From Methanomassiliicoccales archaeon LGM-DZ1 (GTDB lineage: Archaea > Thermoplasmatota > Thermoplasmata > Methanomassiliicoccales > Methanomethylophilaceae): 64,000 bases of DNA. The DNA lies in NCBI GenBank assembly GCA_030168595.1, contig CP115556.1, positions 310,001 through 374,000 of the forward strand, read 5' to 3'. Below the pieces are notes generated by a model that searched no databases, was not told where the DNA came from, and worked only from the letters and a program-made list of their open reading frames with translations. Position 1 is the first letter of the stretch; each line of letters begins with the position of its first letter. This document shows positions 7,888 through 15,776 of this stretch, in pieces. The translations under genes were made by a program, and so were the position numbers.

Positions 7888-9176
7888 GACCCGTCCCCCA
7901 TGTCCTTCCCGGTCTCCGCGAAGACCTTGTTCCGGAACGATGCGAGGATATCGTCGGGGTTCCTCCCGGCCATCCTCGACAGATGGTCGTTCGCGGCGCT
8001 GATCCATTCGGGGCTGAAGAACTGCTCCCCCCAGCGCCCGCCCATGGACGCCAGGTACCCGCGGAGCATGGACCTCGCCTTGATCTCGTTCCTGGCCTCT
8101 TCTTCTGTCTCCACAGACGAGGCCAGCGCTCTGCGCATGACCGGCACCGAGAAATCCAGGCGGTTGCCGGACAGATCGGCGAACTCCCCCGGCCTGTCGG
8201 TGGTGGCCGCCACCTCGCTGACCCTCCTGGACTGCGCCCCCGTCCTCCTGTCGCGGAACGAACCCAGCGTCACGAGTATATCGGTGGCCATGAACGCCTC
8301 AGGCGATATCCCCATGTCGTGGACCACCCTCTCGTACACGGTCCTCGCGCTGTCGCCGTGGATGGTCCCCAGGATCGAGCTCCCGGCGCGGCCGGTCCTC
8401 ATGCTCTGATACAGCGTCCTCGCCTCCTCCCCTCTGACCTCCCCGAGCACGATGGCGGACTCGCCGAGCCTCAGGGAGACCCTGAGGGCCTCGTTGGCCC
8501 TCGACAGGCTGTCCCCGTCCATGCGGTCGTCCACCAGCATGGACTGCACCTTGTACCCCATCTTCCTCATCTTCTCCCCCGGCAGCTCGATGGTGTCCTC
8601 GATGGTGAGGATCCTCTGGGACAATGGGAACTCGAACATCAGGGCCGAGAGCAGGGAGCTCTTCCCGGCCCCCCTCGCGCCGCAGATCATGAAGGTCGCA
8701 CGATTCTGTATGAGGAACGACAGAAGCCCGGCGGTGGCGGCGTCCATGGTGCCGTTGGAGATCAGGCGGGTGAGAGTCCACGGGTCGGAGGAATGCTTCC
8801 TTATGGCCACGGCATCGCCGTTGGGGCTCATGGGGTACCCCACCACCGTGGCCCTCGCCTCCTGCGCTTTCATATCCGTCTCCAGCACCGGCGACGATTC
8901 GCAGAACGGGAGCCCCGATTCCCTCTTGAGCACGTTGATGAGGTTGTCCACCTCCCTGCGGTCGACGATGAGGTTGGTGCGGCAGCGCACATGGGAGTTC
9001 CCGTCCCCTATCCCGCGCATGGTGACGTGGATCCTGTTCCTATCGCAGGGGGCATCGATGTAGATGTCGTGTAATCCGAAAACCGCATCTTTTTGCCGAA
9101 AACGCACCAAATCCGATGAACCGAATGATCTGGCTAGGCTCAGGTTGGTAACAACTTGGGACATCAAAACACACAA
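7884..9176 (-). CDS. Pilus assembly ATPase (TadA/ArlI/GspE-like), N-terminus replaced
   Basis: A 430-residue secretion ATPase with Walker A GARGAGKSS (166-174), an Asp box TIEDTIELP (191-199), Walker B AIVLGEVRG (241-249) and a His box TIHGD (271-275). Relatives usually have about 80-120 more residues at the N-terminus. From residue 36 on (HDIYIDAP) the sequence looks normal and GC-rich. Residues 1-35 are coded by visibly different, AT-richer DNA and match nothing I recognise. I infer that the gene was cut at about 9,071 by integration of the element to the right, and that this ORF is a chimeric remnant. A distal C-terminal domain extends past the motor core. Confidence 0.8.
   Translation of the reverse strand: MCVLMSQVVTNLSLARSFGSSDLVRFRQKDAVFGLHDIYIDAPCDRNRIHVTMRGIGDGNSHVRCRTNLIVDRREVDNLINVLKRESGLPFCESSPVLETDMKAQEARATVVGYPMSPNGDAVAIRKHSSDPWTLTRLISNGTMDAATAGLLSFLIQNRATFMICGARGAGKSSLLSALMFEFPLSQRILTIEDTIELPGEKMRKMGYKVQSMLVDDRMDGDSLSRANEALRVSLRLGESAIVLGEVRGEEARTLYQSMRTGRAGSSILGTIHGDSARTVYERVVHDMGISPEAFMATDILVTLGSFRDRRTGAQSRRVSEVAATTDRPGEFADLSGNRLDFSVPVMRRALASSVETEEEARNEIKARSMLRGYLASMGGRWGEQFFSPEWISAANDHLSRMAGRNPDDILASFRNKVFAETGKDMGDGS
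9072..9103. other. Candidate left attachment junction of the integrated element
   Basis: Host-like coding ends at about 9,071. Immediately beyond lie two CCGAAAAC repeats at 9076-9083 and 9096-9103, exactly 20 bp apart, in AT-richer DNA. Their position suggests recombinase half-sites. The right end is outside the window, so a shared core cannot be defined. Confidence 0.4.
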
Positions 9177-9236
9177 CGGAAGGGATGCGACCGCTTACGG
9201 GACGATCCCGATGCACTGATTATCGAACGCATAGCC

Positions 9237-9626
9237 ATGACGGGAGGCTACGAGAATCCAGTTCAGATCCCTCCTTCGGGCGATGGCGATTTCTGGTTCA
9301 GAAGTTACGATCCGAACATCGAATCATTCTATTCCGATAGTGCCGAAAAACTCGTCGGACGCCTGTACCTGAACATCGGTGCGGTGGACCTCGTGAGGAT
9401 GCACGGATATACCTGGTCCGTGGAACTCGGAGACGAGATCTGCGGCATCGTCCTCACAGGAAAGGATGCACAGATATTGCACAGCATCGAGGGGGTTACC
9501 GCACCCTTAATTCAAAGCCGCGCGCGTGAGGATGTGCAAGATTCGGTAACCCCCGGTAACGGGGGCTGCCAAACACTGCACTTTGCCATCTCCGTCCCTC
9601 TTCGGAGGTCCTGCCGATGTCGCTGA
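9237..9626 (+). CDS. Hypothetical protein at element edge
   Basis: This is a 129-codon ORF from ATG 9237; the frame is also open to an ATG at 9156. Residues 1-85 look protein-like (DGDFWFRSYDPN, GRLYLNIGAVDLV, WSVELGDEICGIVLTG). The last 40 residues read through a repeat-rich regulatory-looking stretch and are Arg/Cys-rich, so the tail may be non-native. No known family was recognised. The stop overlaps the start of the next gene (9617). Existence as a gene is uncertain; a regulatory region of 9480-9600 is the alternative for its 3' part. Confidence 0.4.
   Translation: MTGGYENPVQIPPSGDGDFWFRSYDPNIESFYSDSAEKLVGRLYLNIGAVDLVRMHGYTWSVELGDEICGIVLTGKDAQILHSIEGVTAPLIQSRAREDVQDSVTPGNGGCQTLHFAISVPLRRSCRCR
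9491..9565. promoter_or_regulatory. GGTAAC/GTTACC repeat cluster before the recombinase operon
   Basis: GTTACC at 9495 and GGTAAC at 9545 and 9555 are embedded in inverted G/C runs: GGGGGTTACC (9491-9500) against GGTAACCCCC (9545-9554), then a CCCCC/GGGGG hairpin at 9550-9565. A further GGTAAC lies at 9147. The cluster lies just before the winged-helix gene, so an autoregulatory operator is plausible. Confidence 0.45.
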
Positions 9627-10777
9627 GACTGACCGAGAAGGACCGCAAGGTCCTGGAGGCTTTCACCGCCAAGAACGGCGTATCGAACGTCCCCATGGCA
9701 GGTATCTGGCTGGAAGAGAACAGGAAGTTCTCGATTTCCAGGAGATCGCTGTACAACATCGTCTCCAAACTGGTGAAGATGCAGTACCTCCGCAAACTGC
9801 CTGGTGATGTCTCTCCGGCAACGTATGAGCCGGGGGTTATGTGTTATAAGGAAAAGAAAAAGGGCTGTGCAAAAAACGGTGCCAAAAGTACCGTCGTTGC
9901 TACCGGCGACACCCCCCTCTACCCCGCGCCTTATCCGTTGGACGGCGTGGTGGTAGCGAAGGAGTGCCCCGATGGGTACGGAGCACTGCACCTCAACGGG
10001 AGCATGAGCCTGAACGTTGTCAAAGAGGGAACGCTTGATGATATCCGCATAGGCAACCTCGACGTGGGGAGATGGAAACCCGAACACGGAACGCCCGGTG
10101 CGGTGAATCACGGAGGAGAGATCGACATCGACGGGCAGATCATCACCTTCAACTTCCGCAAGGGAACAAACACGGGAAACCTCACCTTTACCCTGTGGCC
10201 CGCGAGGATCTTCATCGACCCCGCCAAGTTCCAGACCAGGGACCAATTGGTCGACGTATTCCGCAGGAGGGCCATGAAGGTCTCTTCGATCCTCGCCAGA
10301 TACGGTTGGATGCTTACGGACCCCAAGTTCGACAGCAATTCGAAGATAGAGCTCGCATTCCCCGATTCTCCCTTGGTTACGATTCTTCCAAACGGACATT
10401 CCGATACCGGGTTCTATGCCGACGGTTCCAAAGGGCATCCCGAGGCGGAGCTGGTGATAAACGAGGACAGGGACCTTAAGAGAGCAGACATCGTGAACAA
10501 CTTCGACAGGTACATCCTGGAAGCCAAGGCGGATGCATCGGAAGCGAAGACGTCCTGTTCGGACGCGCACAGGCGCATAGACTCCCTCCTGGTGCTGGTG
10601 GACCGCATCATCGAGGTACAGGACAGGACCTCAGACGCGATACTCAGGAACTCCGAGAACATAGCGAACCTCGTCAAGGCGGATTCGGAACTGACCGCAC
10701 TGATCCTGTCTCAGCAGACCAGGTCGGTGTATTCCCCGGCAGATGTTCCCGGAAGGAAGCTGGAGGGATACCAATGA
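9617..10777 (+). CDS. Winged-helix DNA-binding protein with coiled-coil tail
   Basis: A 386-residue protein that heads the recombinase operon. Residues 1-62 form a winged helix-turn-helix (LTEKDRKVLEAF, SISRRSLYNIVSKLVKMQYLR). A low-complexity linker follows, then a mixed domain at about 105-280 with repeated beta-strands (ALHLNGSMSLNVV, GEIDIDGQIITFNF) that I do not recognise. Residues about 300-365 are a heptad-like helix (ADASEAKTSCSDAHRRIDSL onward) that could oligomerise. It is probably the element's master regulator or an initiator of replication/partition; the sequence cannot separate these. Its TGA overlaps the next ATG by 4 bp, so the whole operon is translationally coupled. Confidence 0.7.
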   Translation: MSLRLTEKDRKVLEAFTAKNGVSNVPMAGIWLEENRKFSISRRSLYNIVSKLVKMQYLRKLPGDVSPATYEPGVMCYKEKKKGCAKNGAKSTVVATGDTPLYPAPYPLDGVVVAKECPDGYGALHLNGSMSLNVVKEGTLDDIRIGNLDVGRWKPEHGTPGAVNHGGEIDIDGQIITFNFRKGTNTGNLTFTLWPARIFIDPAKFQTRDQLVDVFRRRAMKVSSILARYGWMLTDPKFDSNSKIELAFPDSPLVTILPNGHSDTGFYADGSKGHPEAELVINEDRDLKRADIVNNFDRYILEAKADASEAKTSCSDAHRRIDSLLVLVDRIIEVQDRTSDAILRNSENIANLVKADSELTALILSQQTRSVYSPADVPGRKLEGYQ

Positions 10778-10923
10778 ACTGCCGCCGCTGCGGGAAGGAC
10801 GGGAAGTATTGGAACGACACCATCGATCCCGAGACCGAGAGCAAGCACCTGTTCTACCTCTGCAAGGACTGTCAGAAGAAGCTGTTCTCCATGATCGGGG
10901 AATTCCTGGAGGCGAGGGAATGA
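10774..10923 (+). CDS. Small two-CxxC zinc-binding protein (49 aa)
   Basis: This short ORF (MNCRRCGKDG...) has two Cys pairs, Cys3-x2-Cys6 and Cys31-x2-Cys34, the spacing of a small treble-clef or zinc-ribbon knuckle. It overlaps both neighbours by 4 bp (ATGA at each end), which strongly supports its being a real translated gene. It may be a nucleic-acid or protein-binding accessory of the recombinase operon; no family was recognised. Confidence 0.7.
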   Translation: MNCRRCGKDGKYWNDTIDPETESKHLFYLCKDCQKKLFSMIGEFLEARE

Positions 10924-11156
10924 CGGATCCGTACGAAGGCCTTGCCACATACTCCGTCGAGCTTGGTGCCTGCGGGACCTGCGGCTACTGCATGGTTGAG
11001 GAAGTCGATTACCCCATATTCGTCAGGACCGACGGCAAAGAGTTCCGCATCCCCGAAGGATGCGCACCTCCCGTGATGCTCTGCACGGCCAAGGGCGGGA
11101 TACGTTCCTGTTCCTGTTCGGAGACCTGCCCCGACTACAGAGGTGGGGAGGAATGA
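10920..11156 (+). CDS. Small cysteine-rich protein (78 aa)
   Basis: It begins MTDPYEGLATYSVELGACG and holds eight Cys: the cluster CGTCGYC, a single one in PEGCAPP, then MLC and CSCSETC. This suggests one or two metal sites. ATG 10920 and TGA 11156 both sit in ATGA overlaps with the neighbours, which fixes the start. No homologous family was recognised. Placement directly before the recombinase suggests a partner such as a recombination directionality factor, but this is inference. Confidence 0.65.
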   Translation: MTDPYEGLATYSVELGACGTCGYCMVEEVDYPIFVRTDGKEFRIPEGCAPPVMLCTAKGGIRSCSCSETCPDYRGGEE

Positions 11157-12004
11157 CCGAGATCGACTTCCGTGGGAAGAAAGCGGTCATCTATGCCCGC
11201 GTATCGACGGATGAACAGACAATGGGTCAATCGCTGGACGTTCAGATAGCATCATGCAGGAGATGGTGCGAATCGAAGGGCGTGGAGGTCGCCAAGGTAT
11301 TCAACGAGGGGGACCACACCGGTACCACTCTGATGAGACCGATTCTGTCGCAGATGGTCCTGTTCTGCAACGTGGAGAAGATCAACCTCGCGGTTGCTTA
11401 CGATTCCTCCAGGTTCTCCAGGAACGATGAATTGGATGCTCTCAAGGAGATGATTCCCAAAACCATCCTGGTCTTCGCGGACATGGGGGCCACGTCGGAC
11501 GACTTTATGGGCGACATGACCACGGCCATCCTCGGCAAACTGAACAAACGCGAGGTGAAGCTCACCCACAAGAAAACATCGGATTCCCTTCAGAGGAAGA
11601 TGGACGAGGGGTTCCACGTGGCGAGGCCCGCGGCCTTCGCCATAAAGGAAGATCTCCCCAATCTTCCGAAAGGCCTTGTCAGGCTGGAACCCTACGAGGT
11701 GTTCGACGACAGGAAGAAGATCATCGTTCAGCGTAAGCCCACGACGATCAAGACCGAGACCGAGCTTTGGTTCATGGCGGCTTCCGGCTATTCCGTGCCG
11801 CAGTGTGCGAGGGAGTGGGGAATCAAGGTCACCACCCTCAAGGACTACCTCAGGGGCAGGACCAAAGAGAAGCACCGGTACGAGATCCCGGAACGTCTTA
11901 CGAGGTACAGGGAGCTGACGGAAAGGGTACGTGACGGAAAGGTATCGGGAATGCTTCCGATTCCCGATGAAAACCCCGACGGAAAGGGTGATTCCGATGA
12001 ATGA
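11153..12004 (+). CDS. Serine recombinase (resolvase/invertase family)
   Basis: A 283-residue protein. The N-terminal catalytic domain has AVIYARVSTDEQ with nucleophile Ser18, SLDVQIASCRRWCE, and YDSSRFSRN with Arg87 and Arg90 of the active site. After about residue 150 comes a basic region and a C-terminal helix-turn-helix (SVPQCAREWGIKVTTLKDYL). This is shorter than large phage serine integrases (450-700 aa) and lacks their zinc-ribbon and coiled-coil domains. It resembles archaeal or IS607-like small recombinases with a C-terminal DNA-binding domain. It is the best candidate for integrating the element into the ATPase gene. Start chosen by the 4-bp overlap with the preceding gene. Confidence 0.9.
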   Translation: MTEIDFRGKKAVIYARVSTDEQTMGQSLDVQIASCRRWCESKGVEVAKVFNEGDHTGTTLMRPILSQMVLFCNVEKINLAVAYDSSRFSRNDELDALKEMIPKTILVFADMGATSDDFMGDMTTAILGKLNKREVKLTHKKTSDSLQRKMDEGFHVARPAAFAIKEDLPNLPKGLVRLEPYEVFDDRKKIIVQRKPTTIKTETELWFMAASGYSVPQCAREWGIKVTTLKDYLRGRTKEKHRYEIPERLTRYRELTERVRDGKVSGMLPIPDENPDGKGDSDE

Positions 12005-12944
12005 CGGAAAGGGAACCGTTTCCGTCGGTTCGGGAACCTTACCGACGGGTGCCTGCCTGTACTGCGGGAAAATCTGCGAGACGAAGAACGGTGCCTGTGC
12101 GGAATGCATGGGTTCTCCTACAGTCATATCGGGAAAGTTCCCCACGGCCCTTGCGGAGAGGTTCAGATTGTACAGGGAGGAGAAATCCTACCCGACGTCG
12201 AACGCGCTGCTGACGGAGATACTGAACTCCTTCTTCGGGTACGGAAGATCGCAGAGGCCTCTGCCGAAAGATAAGGACGAAGCCTACCTGAGACTGATGG
12301 ACGATCTTTCCCTCTTCCCCGAATACTCGGATGTAGTCCTGAGGGTGAGGGAGGACTACGAGATGTTCAGGCTGCCGGACGCGGTGAGGAATCTGCTGCC
12401 GTCGCTGAAGGACTATCCGAAGGAGTACTCGGAGATCCTTTCTTTGGAAGCGAGGAGACCGTCGGAACTGAAGCTACTGACGGAGATGCCGCAGGATGTC
12501 CTGGAGACGCTGAACATATTCTCTTCGTATCCCGAAACCGTCAAATCATCGCTGCAGGTGATTACCGCATACCCCGAACTGGCGGAAAGACTGCTGGGTT
12601 ATCTGGATAAAGGTTCCCTGACAGGCGAGGTCCCGGATACGGAGCCTGAAGCATCCGAACCGGAACCTCAGGTGATCGAGGTACCGAAGGAACCGCCTAC
12701 CCCGAAAGAAGAACTGGGATTCGAGCCCCCTTCCGATCTTTCGGAGACTGAACTGAAGGTCCTGCTGCGTGTCAACTCCAAGGGCAACGTCCTTCCGTCC
12801 GATCTTGTCAGAGAAGAGAGGTTCAGGAACGCTTCAGCCGCCGCCTCGGTGCTGGTGGACCTGGAGAACAGGGGCCTCCTCGTATCGGAGGTGTCGGAGA
12901 CGGACTTCAGGCAGACCTCGTTCTCGGTCAGGAGGGATGCCTGA
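11997..12944 (+). CDS. Zinc-ribbon and winged-helix regulator-like protein
   Basis: A 315-residue protein. Residues 19-37 contain a Cys-x2-Cys...Cys-x2-Cys zinc knuckle (CLYCG, CAEC). The middle (about 60-210) is helical with repeated LP/YPE motifs. Residues 215-250 are an acidic, Pro-rich linker, and 255-315 form a winged helix (LSETELKVLLRVNSKG, AAASVLVDLENRGLLV). The layout suggests a sequence-specific regulator or a relaxosome-type accessory factor. It starts 8 bp inside the recombinase gene (ATGAATGA), so the two are co-translated. Family unknown. Confidence 0.65.
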   Translation: MNDGKGTVSVGSGTLPTGACLYCGKICETKNGACAECMGSPTVISGKFPTALAERFRLYREEKSYPTSNALLTEILNSFFGYGRSQRPLPKDKDEAYLRLMDDLSLFPEYSDVVLRVREDYEMFRLPDAVRNLLPSLKDYPKEYSEILSLEARRPSELKLLTEMPQDVLETLNIFSSYPETVKSSLQVITAYPELAERLLGYLDKGSLTGEVPDTEPEASEPEPQVIEVPKEPPTPKEELGFEPPSDLSETELKVLLRVNSKGNVLPSDLVREERFRNASAAASVLVDLENRGLLVSEVSETDFRQTSFSVRRDA

Positions 12945-13849
12945 TGGATGCGGGTATGCGCATGAGCAAACTCGCCGATGCCGTCGGGAATGTCGGGAAC
13001 CTTTCGGGTCTCGGCTATGCCGAGACCAGGAAGAGACTCCTGGAAACGGTCACTGCAATCGCACGCGATTCCCTGGAAGCCTACAGGCCGTTCCTGAACG
13101 AATCCAGAATCCAGTCGATAGCGGAACCGATGGAGGACGGGAAGAGACTGCCCGCAGGCTACCGCAAGAAGGTGAATCCGATGTTCGTCACCCGCGCACG
13201 CTCGTGCAGGGAACTGGGTTCCCCTTTCGAGACTTCGGTGGTGAGATCGGTAAGGGCGATGGAGGAGTATCTTTCCGTGTTCGAGGATTCCAAGACGGAC
13301 CCTGTACTGCTGGTGAGGAGCGTGGATTCCACCAGGATGGCGGGTATGCTGGAGACGATCCTTTCCAACTACGCCGAAGCGAAGGACGAACTGGATTCGT
13401 TCATCAACGGGGAGAAGGACGAGGATCCCGATCGGGAATTCAGGAACATAGCGTCGATATTCAACCACGTGTTCGAGACCGTGTACCGGAAGGTTTCCGA
13501 TTTCCTCTCGGCGTATCTGGGTATCTTCGACGGTAACGCCGGAAGAGTGTACAATCTGCTGGAGAAGATGCTTGCCGCCGACAGGACGGTCATATCCAAC
13601 GGATTCAGGTCGGATGTGAGGGCGGTAAGGAACGCGGTATCGCACAGCATCTTCGAGAGGAAAGGGGACGGATACAGACTGCACGACGATCCCGGGAAGT
13701 ACTCCAGGGAGTTCACGGCGGAGGAGCTTCATATCTTCGCAGTGAGGTGCCTGGAGAAGTCGGCGATCGTGCTGGATATGGTCGTGGCGATGATGTCCAT
13801 GACGCTGTACCATCTCCTGGTGACGGCATACCGGGGGGCGGAACAATGA
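12944..13849 (+). CDS. HEPN-like protein with RNxxxH motif
   Basis: A 301-residue, almost entirely helical protein. Residues 229-234 read RNAVSH inside FRSDVRAVRNAVSHSIFERK, the exact RNxxxH signature of HEPN nucleases, followed by a further helix and YRLHDDPGKYSREFT as in many HEPN proteins of the MAE_28990/Swt1 or Abi type. HEPN proteins are usually metal-independent RNases of toxin or abortive-infection modules. The N-terminal 160 residues are an unknown helical domain. It is joined to the preceding gene by a TGATG overlap and to the next by ATGA. If active, it would be a growth-arrest effector inside the mobility operon. Function is inferred from the motif only. Confidence 0.6.
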   Translation: MDAGMRMSKLADAVGNVGNLSGLGYAETRKRLLETVTAIARDSLEAYRPFLNESRIQSIAEPMEDGKRLPAGYRKKVNPMFVTRARSCRELGSPFETSVVRSVRAMEEYLSVFEDSKTDPVLLVRSVDSTRMAGMLETILSNYAEAKDELDSFINGEKDEDPDREFRNIASIFNHVFETVYRKVSDFLSAYLGIFDGNAGRVYNLLEKMLAADRTVISNGFRSDVRAVRNAVSHSIFERKGDGYRLHDDPGKYSREFTAEELHIFAVRCLEKSAIVLDMVVAMMSMTLYHLLVTAYRGAEQ

Positions 13850-14085
13850 CCGTTCCGTTACCTTGCAGGAGGATTCCGATTCCGAAGCTCACCGCTTACG
13901 AGAAAGAGATGCTGCGGCAGGGACAGTTCGTCTCTCTGACCCAGTTCCTCATGCCCGGCGACATGTTCGTCATAGAATCGGGAGGCGAGAGGTTCGCTAC
14001 GGTGTGCATATCATCGGAGTGGAGGAAATCGGCCATACGGAGGATAACCCCGGACGAGGTCGTCGCGGTGTTCTGCGGCGAATGA
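13846..14085 (+). CDS. Small protein following the HEPN gene (79 aa)
   Basis: A 79-residue protein with predicted beta strands (MPGDMFVIES, ERFATVCISS) and a helical N-terminus (LTAYEKEMLRQGQ). Its compact size and position right behind the HEPN gene, with a 4-bp overlap, fit an antitoxin role; a distant ASCH/PUA-like fold is another possibility. Neither can be shown from the sequence. The operon ends here with a strong hairpin. Confidence 0.55.
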   Translation: MTVPLPCRRIPIPKLTAYEKEMLRQGQFVSLTQFLMPGDMFVIESGGERFATVCISSEWRKSAIRRITPDEVVAVFCGE

Positions 14086-14088
14086 CCC

Positions 14089-14117
14089 TATCTCCGCCGG
14101 TTCCCCCGGCGGAGATA
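14089..14117 (+). terminator. 12-bp hairpin closing the recombinase operon
   Basis: TATCTCCGCCGG (14089-14100) pairs perfectly with CCGGCGGAGATA (14106-14117) around TTCCC. It lies 4 bases after the last stop. No T-run follows, so it may stabilise the mRNA end rather than terminate by itself. Confidence 0.5.
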
Positions 14118-14148
14118 CTAAAAGACAGTTACCGTATTATGTAACCGA

Positions 14149-14559
14149 ATGGAAGGAACCGAGAAGCTGAGCGAGATTATTTGGATCGCCCCCGAGGATT
14201 TCAAGACGGCGATGCTGATCCTGAAGAACGAATGGAAGTTCGAAGGGAAGGAAACATACGCGGAAGCCGAGGAACTCGAAGAGGACGAGATAGATCCCGA
14301 TGATGACGAGTACTACGAGATGGTGGAGTACTATGAGAAAGAGGACGGGAGCTCAGCCGAGGTGTACTATTCCGATTACGGAAAGAAGGAAGTGTCGGAC
14401 ATAAGGTTCTGGATGACCGTGGATGATGCGGAGAAGCAGAAGTTCATAGCCGCGTTCAAAGAGCTGAATCCGGATTGGATGCCTGACGGGGATGTTCTGA
14501 ACCTTGAGGATGCTCTGTATTTGGGATTCCTTTACCAGAAGGCCTTGGGAAGGTTTTGA
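14149..14559 (+). CDS. Acidic hypothetical protein
   Basis: A 136-residue protein with a strongly acidic centre (about residues 38-66, rich in Glu/Asp, including EELEEDEIDPDDDEYYEM) and an aromatic, more ordered C-terminus (FWMTVDDAEKQKFIAAF, LEDALYLGFLYQKAL). Such acidic proteins can be DNA mimics or antirestriction factors, which would fit an element with restriction genes, but no such family was recognised. A GTTAC / GTAAC inverted pair (14128-14132, 14141-14145) lies directly upstream and resembles the repeats before the 9617 operon. The next gene starts immediately after its stop. Confidence 0.55.
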   Translation: MEGTEKLSEIIWIAPEDFKTAMLILKNEWKFEGKETYAEAEELEEDEIDPDDDEYYEMVEYYEKEDGSSAEVYYSDYGKKEVSDIRFWMTVDDAEKQKFIAAFKELNPDWMPDGDVLNLEDALYLGFLYQKALGRF

Positions 14560-15090
14560 ATGAATCTGATGGAGATGGGATTGAGAAGGAGGTCCGTGAG
14601 GAGATATGGGCCCACCCCGATCCCGGACGATGTCCTGGACTACATATTGGATTTCGCCCTCACGGCACCGTCGTCCTTCGGACACCGTCCCGTGGAGTTC
14701 GTTGTCGTAAGGGATAGGGAGACCATAAGGAAGACGGGGGACTGCAAGAGCCTCGGCGGTTCCCAGATCGTCGGTGCGGATGCCGTCATAGTTGTCATGG
14801 CCGACACACACGACAAGAGGATGTCCGAGTTCTGGATAGAGGATGCTTCCATCGCTTCCACCTATATCCTCCTGGCCGCGGAAGAGAAGGGACTCGGTGC
14901 GTGCTGGGTCCACATCAGGAACCGTACCGGGAGAAGAGGGACTTCTGATGAGGAGATACGTTCGCTCCTAGGTGTTCCAGAGGGTTACACGGTGCTGAAC
15001 CTGGTGGCCCTGGGGGAGAAGGGAGAATCCAAGAAGCCCTATACTCCCGAGGACTTCGACAGGTCGAAGATCCATCGCGGGAGATTCTGA
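14560..15090 (+). CDS. Nitroreductase family protein
   Basis: A 176-residue FMN-dependent nitroreductase-fold protein. The N-terminal RRRSVRRYGPTPIPDDVL motif and the APSSFGHRP segment bind FMN. Residues 95-120 (SIASTYILLAAEEKGLGACW) match the family's central helix with the GLG/AC-W motif, and YTVLNLVALGEKGE is the usual final strand. Members reduce nitro compounds, quinones or act in cofactor metabolism with NAD(P)H. It directly abuts the previous stop. A metabolic enzyme here is probably cargo of the element; its substrate cannot be read from the sequence. Confidence 0.85.
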   Translation: MNLMEMGLRRRSVRRYGPTPIPDDVLDYILDFALTAPSSFGHRPVEFVVVRDRETIRKTGDCKSLGGSQIVGADAVIVVMADTHDKRMSEFWIEDASIASTYILLAAEEKGLGACWVHIRNRTGRRGTSDEEIRSLLGVPEGYTVLNLVALGEKGESKKPYTPEDFDRSKIHRGRF

Positions 15091-15096
15091 TCTCCC

Positions 15097-15720
15097 ATGG
15101 TCCTAATCATCGATACCGAGACTACGGGTCTTTCCGGTTATCCGAAGGACAGGGTGCTGGAGATAGGGATAGCGGAGCTGAAGGAAGGTTCCGTCAGACC
15201 GGTGTATTCGGAGATTATCAGGTACGAGGATATTGTCGAATTTGACAGGAAGTACGTGAACCTGGACGGTTCGGAAGGAATCTGGATCTACAGAAATTCC
15301 GACCTGAGGATGGAGGATACCCTGAATGCTTCCAAGGATGTGGAGAGGGTTGCCGCGGAGGTGAGGGAGATCGTCTCCGGGAGAGAGGTAACATCGTATA
15401 ACGTTCCGTTCGATTTCGGAAAGTTCCTGTACCATGAACCGTGGAACCTGAAGGAGCTGTGTTCCGTTCCCTATGACATCATGGAGCTGGCGACGAAGAG
15501 GGTGTACTCCCTGGCGGAGGACGATATGATCCCGGATAAGGTTCTTCAGGAGAGGCTGCTAAGGGAGAGGGAGGAATCCTACTATCCGGAGAAGTGGGTG
15601 AGGTCGATCGATGCTTACAGGGCATTGTGTCCCGAGGATCCGATGGGATTGGAGGGGATGAGGCACCGGGCGATTGATGATGCGGTGATGGAAGGGTGGG
15701 TACTGAAAACTCTGGTTTGA
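15097..15720 (+). CDS. DnaQ-like DEDDh 3'-5' exonuclease
   Basis: A 207-residue exonuclease with all five DEDDh residues: Asp6 and Glu8 in IIDTETTGL, Asp106 in SYNVPFDFGKF, and His190/Asp195 in RHRAIDDAVMEG. Enzymes of this fold remove nucleotides from 3' ends of DNA or RNA, as in proofreading or defence-linked nucleases. It follows the nitroreductase by 6 bases and precedes an AT-rich promoter region, so it is the last gene of this part. Stand-alone copies occur in phages and plasmids. Substrate (DNA or RNA) is not determined. Confidence 0.88.
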   Translation: MVLIIDTETTGLSGYPKDRVLEIGIAELKEGSVRPVYSEIIRYEDIVEFDRKYVNLDGSEGIWIYRNSDLRMEDTLNASKDVERVAAEVREIVSGREVTSYNVPFDFGKFLYHEPWNLKELCSVPYDIMELATKRVYSLAEDDMIPDKVLQERLLREREESYYPEKWVRSIDAYRALCPEDPMGLEGMRHRAIDDAVMEGWVLKTLV

Positions 15721-15724
15721 TTAT

Positions 15725-15754
15725 CTCAATTATAACATTGAGAGATTAATATAT
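15725..15754 (+). promoter_or_regulatory. Helicase promoter with operator palindrome
   Basis: The inverted repeat CTCAAT / ATTGAG (15725-15730, 15737-15742, spacer TATAAC) is followed by the TATA-like TTAATATATC (about 15746-15755). The helicase ATG at 15777 lies about 26 bases after the box centre, so the mRNA is probably leaderless and the operator overlaps the BRE position. Confidence 0.55.
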
Positions 15755-15776
15755 CGGCCAAGGGTTCTTTCTACGC

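Noticed and set aside
9060-9240. Integration next to a tRNA gene
   Set aside because: No tRNA is found at the junction; the disrupted gene is the secretion ATPase.
9512-10570. 352-codon minus-strand ORF opposite the winged-helix gene
   Set aside because: No domain pattern, and the opposite gene has overlapping ends with the operon and a clear helix-turn-helix.
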